Origin: CAIUGU01 sp965279735 | Lineage (GTDB): Bacteria; Pseudomonadota; Gammaproteobacteria; Steroidobacterales; Steroidobacteraceae | Length of the DNA: 64,000 nucleotides | Assembly: GCA_965279735.1 (NCBI GenBank) | Contig: OZ257260.1 | Span: 806,001-870,000 of the forward strand | Direction of reading: 5' to 3' | Shown here: one piece after another, positions 60,618-64,000 of the stretch | Layout of the letters: every line of letters starts with the position of its first letter | Position numbering within the stretch: the first letter of the stretch is position 1 | Notes under the pieces: generated by a model | Database searches by the model: none | The model's input: the letters and a program-made list of their open reading frames with translations, nothing else | What the model was told of the DNA's origin: nothing | Made by a program: the position numbers and the translations under genes

Positions 60618-61067
60618 ATGCTCTGGCTGTTCATCATCTTTTCCGTGCTGGTCGGCGCGGCTTTGCCTTTGCAGGCTCTGGTCAATGCGCGGCTCGGCAA
60701 CGTGACTGCAGGACCCATCTTTGCCGCCACGTTGTCGCTGCTCACGGGCCTGGTGGTTCTGGCCATCGTCCTCGTATTCCAGCGGCCCGCTTGGCCCCCG
60801 GTCGAGCAGCTTGTCCGTCTCCCGGGATGGATGTGGGTGGGTGGCGTAGTCGGGGTTGCTTATGTGGTCCTGGCGATTCTGGGAGTTCCGCGGATCGGGG
60901 CGGCGGGTTTCGTTGCTCTGGTCGTGCTTGGGCAGATGATCGGATCGCTCATCGTGGACCACTACGGCGTCCTGCATGCTGCCCAGCCGGTAAACGCCGG
61001 GCGAATCTTCGGGGTGGTGCTGGTGATCGCCGGCATGCTGCTGGTGCTTCAACCCTGGCGTCGATAG
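60618..61067 (+). CDS. YdcZ/DUF606 DMT-type membrane protein
   Basis: The 149-residue protein has five membrane helices and the DUF606 (YdcZ) pattern: LWLFIIFSVLVGAALPLQALVNARLGNVTAGPIFAATLSLLTGL and GAAGFVALVVLGQMIGSLIVDHYGVLH. YdcZ-like proteins are half-size members of the drug/metabolite transporter superfamily; the substrate is unknown. Only one copy is present, and such proteins can form homodimers. Confidence 0.87.
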   Translation: MLWLFIIFSVLVGAALPLQALVNARLGNVTAGPIFAATLSLLTGLVVLAIVLVFQRPAWPPVEQLVRLPGWMWVGGVVGVAYVVLAILGVPRIGAAGFVALVVLGQMIGSLIVDHYGVLHAAQPVNAGRIFGVVLVIAGMLLVLQPWRR

Positions 61068-61150
61068 CGGCTTTTGCAGTGCGGCGGTTGAGGGCGGCGA
61101 ACAGGACTTCCTGAAGACAAGGCGCCGTTACGGAACCGCTTCGCAGAATC

Positions 61151-61177
61151 AGTCCCTTCTGCCTTAGGGGCTTTTTT
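61151..61177 (+). terminator. intrinsic terminator after the YdcZ gene
   Basis: AGTCCCT and AGGGGCT form a 7-bp stem with one G-T pair and an 8-nt loop, followed by TTTTT. It separates the YdcZ transcript from sucA. Confidence 0.65.
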
Positions 61178-61268
61178 CATTTTCAGGGATGATCGGCTAC
61201 ACTACGCGCCCGCCAAAGCTTGGGGCTGTGGCGAACCTTCCTCTGTAGTCACAGGAACTTACGCGCGA

Positions 61269-64000
61269 ATGAGCGACTCATTGCGAGCTTTGCTCGAGTC
61301 TACGCCCTTGGGGGAAGGCAATGCCCCCTACCTCGAATCCCTCTACGAACAGTATCTGTCTGACCCGAACTCGGTCGGCGAGCGCTGGCGAGATTATTTT
61401 CGCGGGCTGAAAAGCGACGGGACAACGGAGACCGCACACGGCCCGGTCCGCGATGCGCTTGCAAAACGTGCGCGCGAAGTGCGGGTTGCCGCCGCGCCCG
61501 CTGCAGGGGCGGCGACTGCCGACGCTTCTGCCAAGCAGGCAGCGGTTGCACGTCTCGTCCAGGTGTACGCGAACCGCGGTCACCTTTGCGCCGACATCGA
61601 TCCACTGGGAATGCAGAAGCGTCCCGTTCCGGAAGTGCTCAAGCTCGAATACTACGGACTGACGAGTGCAGATCTCGATACCGAATTTTATGCGGGCCGC
61701 AGCGATGGCACCGTGACCCGCAAGCAAAAGCTGCGCGATATCATTGCCCAGCTCCAGCACACTTACTGCGGCAAGATCGGTGCCGAGTTTGCCCACGTTT
61801 CCACGACGGAAGAACGTCTCTGGTTGCAGGACCGCTTCCAGAAGGGTCGTGCCGAGTTCCGTCTGTCCACGGAAGAACGCAAGACCCTGCTGCGTCACCT
61901 GACTGCAGCGGAAGGCCTTGAGCGCTATCTCGCCACCCGCTATCCCGCACAAAAGCGCTTTTCGCTTGAAGGCGGCGACAGCCTCATCCCGCTGCTCGAC
62001 GACATCGTCCAGCAGGGCGGCGCAAACGGCGTGGAGGAAATGATCTTCGGCATGGCGCATCGCGGCCGGCTGAACGTGCTCGTCAACGTGATGGGCAAGT
62101 CGCCACAGGCCCTGTTCTCGGAATTCGACGGCCTGTACGACGTCAACCACATGCAGGGTTCGGGCGACGTCAAGTATCACAAGGGTTTCTCGGTCGACGT
62201 GCGGACGCCAGGCGGCAACGTCCACCTGGCCCTCGCATTCAATCCTTCACATCTCGAAGTCGTGAATCCGGTGGTCGAAGGTTCGGTCCGCGCCCGCCAG
62301 CAGCGCCGCAACGACGCTGTGGGTGCCAAGGTGATTCCGGTGCTGATCCATGGCGATGCCGCGTTTGCGGGGCAGGGCGTAGTAACGGAAACGCTGCAGT
62401 TCTCGCAGGCCCGTGGCTTCTACACCGGCGGCACGCTGCACGTCATCATCAACAACCAGGTTGGCTTCACGATTTCGAATCCGCAGGACGCGCGTTCGAC
62501 GCAGTACTGCAGCGACGTCGCGAAGATGATCGAAGCGCCGATCTTCCACGTGAATGGCGACGATCCCGAGGCCGTGATTTTCGTCACGCGTCTCGCACTC
62601 GACTACCGCATGAAGTTCCACAAGGACGTCGTGATCGATCTCGTGTGCTACCGGCGCCTCGGTCACAACGAAGCCGACGAACCGGCGGCCACCCAGCCGG
62701 TGATGTACCAGGTCATCCGGCAGAAGCCCACCACCCGCCAGCTCTATGCTGAATATCTCGCCCAGCAGAAAGTGCTGGAGCTGAAGGAAGCGGACGGGTT
62801 CGCCGAGCAATATCGCCAGGAGCTCGATGAGGGCAAGTCGCAGGCCAAGCAGGCACTGGGCCTCATCGGCAACAAGCACACCGTCGACTGGAGCAAGTAC
62901 ACACAGGCTGACTGGCGCGAGTCGGTCACCACGGGCGTCAAGATTGAAACGCTGCGCGACCTCGCAACGAAGCTGACGCAGCTCCCTGCGAACATGACGC
63001 TGCATCGCCAGGTGGCGAAGATCGTCCAGGACCGCGAGAAGATGACGGCGGGTCAGTTGCCGGCGGATTGGGGTTACGCGGAAACGCTGGCCTACGCAAC
63101 GCTGCTCACGGAAGGATTCGAGATACGTCTTACCGGCCAGGATGCCGGCCGCGGTACGTTCTTCCATCGTCATGCCGTGTGGCACGACCAGACGGCCGGT
63201 CAATCCTATGTGCCGCTCAAGAACCTGAATCCCAGCCAGCCACGTTTCACGGTCATCGACTCGCTGCTGTCGGAAGAGGCCGTGATGGGCTTCGAATACG
63301 GCTTCTCGACCACGGAACCGAATTGCCTGACGATCTGGGAAGGCCAGTTTGGCGACTTCGCGAACGGTGCCCAGGTCATCATCGACCAGTTCATCAGTTC
63401 GGGTGAAGCGAAGTGGGGCCGCCTCTGCGGTCTCGTGCTGTTGCTCCCGCACGGCTATGAAGGCCAGGGACCCGAGCATTCATCCGCACGCCTCGAACGC
63501 TTCCTGCAGCTCTCCGCCGAAAACAACATGCAGGTCTGCGTGCCGTCGACGCCGGCACAGATGTTCCACATGCTGCGGCGGCAGATGGTGCGCGATCTGC
63601 GCAAGCCGCTCATCGTGATGACGCCGAAGAGCCTGCTTCGCCACAAACTGTCGGTCTCCGCGCTCGAAGACCTGTCGCGCGGCAAGTTCCAGAACGTGAT
63701 CGACGAAGTCGACGAGGTCCAGCCTGCCAAGGTGAAACGCCTCGTCTTCTGCTCGGGCAAGGTGTATTTCGATCTGCTCGATTCACGTCGTGCAGACGGC
63801 ATCCGCGATGTCGCGATCGTCCGCATCGAACAGCTGTATCCGTTTCCGGCCGAAGAGTACGCAGCGATCCTGCAGAAGTATCCGAACGCCCACGACATCA
63901 TCTGGTGCCAGGAAGAACCGCAGAACCAGGGCGCCTGGTACAACATCAGGCACCGGCTGCAGCGTCCGCTCGGCTCCAAGGATGTGTTGCTGTATGCGGG
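61269..64000 (+). CDS. sucA: 2-oxoglutarate dehydrogenase E1, 3' end cut
   Basis: The frame is open from ATG 61269 to the end of the window (about 910 residues of an expected 930 to 945). Motifs: MSDSLRALLESTP, PYLESLYEQYLSDPNSVGERWRDYF, the thiamine-diphosphate-binding GMAHRGRLNVLVNVMGK, GSGDVKYHKGFS, HGDAAFAGQGVV, NNQVGFTISNPQDARSTQYCSDVAKMI and the transketolase-like RGTFFHRHAVWHDQ. It is E1 of the 2-oxoglutarate dehydrogenase complex in the TCA cycle. sucB should follow outside the window. The upstream 200 bp holds a terminator and no gene. Confidence 0.97.
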   Translation, partial: MSDSLRALLESTPLGEGNAPYLESLYEQYLSDPNSVGERWRDYFRGLKSDGTTETAHGPVRDALAKRAREVRVAAAPAAGAATADASAKQAAVARLVQVYANRGHLCADIDPLGMQKRPVPEVLKLEYYGLTSADLDTEFYAGRSDGTVTRKQKLRDIIAQLQHTYCGKIGAEFAHVSTTEERLWLQDRFQKGRAEFRLSTEERKTLLRHLTAAEGLERYLATRYPAQKRFSLEGGDSLIPLLDDIVQQGGANGVEEMIFGMAHRGRLNVLVNVMGKSPQALFSEFDGLYDVNHMQGSGDVKYHKGFSVDVRTPGGNVHLALAFNPSHLEVVNPVVEGSVRARQQRRNDAVGAKVIPVLIHGDAAFAGQGVVTETLQFSQARGFYTGGTLHVIINNQVGFTISNPQDARSTQYCSDVAKMIEAPIFHVNGDDPEAVIFVTRLALDYRMKFHKDVVIDLVCYRRLGHNEADEPAATQPVMYQVIRQKPTTRQLYAEYLAQQKVLELKEADGFAEQYRQELDEGKSQAKQALGLIGNKHTVDWSKYTQADWRESVTTGVKIETLRDLATKLTQLPANMTLHRQVAKIVQDREKMTAGQLPADWGYAETLAYATLLTEGFEIRLTGQDAGRGTFFHRHAVWHDQTAGQSYVPLKNLNPSQPRFTVIDSLLSEEAVMGFEYGFSTTEPNCLTIWEGQFGDFANGAQVIIDQFISSGEAKWGRLCGLVLLLPHGYEGQGPEHSSARLERFLQLSAENNMQVCVPSTPAQMFHMLRRQMVRDLRKPLIVMTPKSLLRHKLSVSALEDLSRGKFQNVIDEVDEVQPAKVKRLVFCSGKVYFDLLDSRRADGIRDVAIVRIEQLYPFPAEEYAAILQKYPNAHDIIWCQEEPQNQGAWYNIRHRLQRPLGSKDVLLYA

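Overview
The window is GC-rich, densely packed bacterial DNA. The gene set (LexA-ImuA-ImuB-DnaE2 mutagenesis genes, type II secretion, LolA, ClpS-ClpA with Aat, N-terminally extended UrtB, SucA) points to a gammaproteobacterium, probably near Xanthomonadales, Nevskiales or Steroidobacterales. That placement is inference from gene content and gene order, not from a search.

Layout. 1-6085: the 3' end of lexA, then imuA, imuB and dnaE2, an SOS mutagenesis cassette. 6098-12375 (minus strand): a small acidic protein, then a type II secretion block gspC-D-E-F without the pseudopilin genes. 12376-18645: clpS-clpA facing infA, aat, a COG3146 acyltransferase-like gene and trxB; ClpS, ClpA and Aat together form the bacterial N-degron pathway. 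18856-24995: ftsK, lolA, a vanZ-like gene, rarA and serS. 25089-27754: a BI-1/YccA membrane protein, a 46-residue membrane peptide missed by length cut-offs, and a Tat-signal MmgE/PrpD protein.

27849-38391 is a 10.5-kb integrative element inserted in the anticodon loop of a tRNA-Ser(UGA) gene. The two host tRNA halves lie at the two ends and rejoin into a perfect cloverleaf at a 13-bp core. The element does not restore the broken tRNA. Instead it carries a complete, different tRNA-Ser(UGA) directly behind the host tRNA promoter. Its cargo is a 5-methylcytosine methyltransferase facing a NotI-like restriction endonuclease, several unknown proteins, a RepA-like helicase next to a repeat cluster that looks like a replication origin, a small helix-turn-helix protein and a tyrosine integrase. 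Matching 28-bp repeats sit near both ends. Two small paralogous proteins lie just outside the right end.

39120-42205 holds an MBL-fold hydrolase, a DUF4159 protein and an outer-membrane barrel protein. 42514-59266 is a urea/purine nitrogen locus: ureG, a response regulator, a very large hybrid histidine kinase whose sensor is a whole NCS1 nucleobase transporter, the urea ABC transporter urtABCDE, ureDABCEF and an XdhC-like protein. Read together, urea is sensed or acquired (kinase, barrel, Urt), hydrolysed (UreABC) and the nickel centre is built by UreDEFG. XdhC and the NCS1 domain hint at purine breakdown as the urea source. The window ends with a membrane-anchored histidine phosphatase, tRNA-Ala and tRNA-Arg, a small membrane protein, a YdcZ-type transporter and sucA, which runs off the edge.
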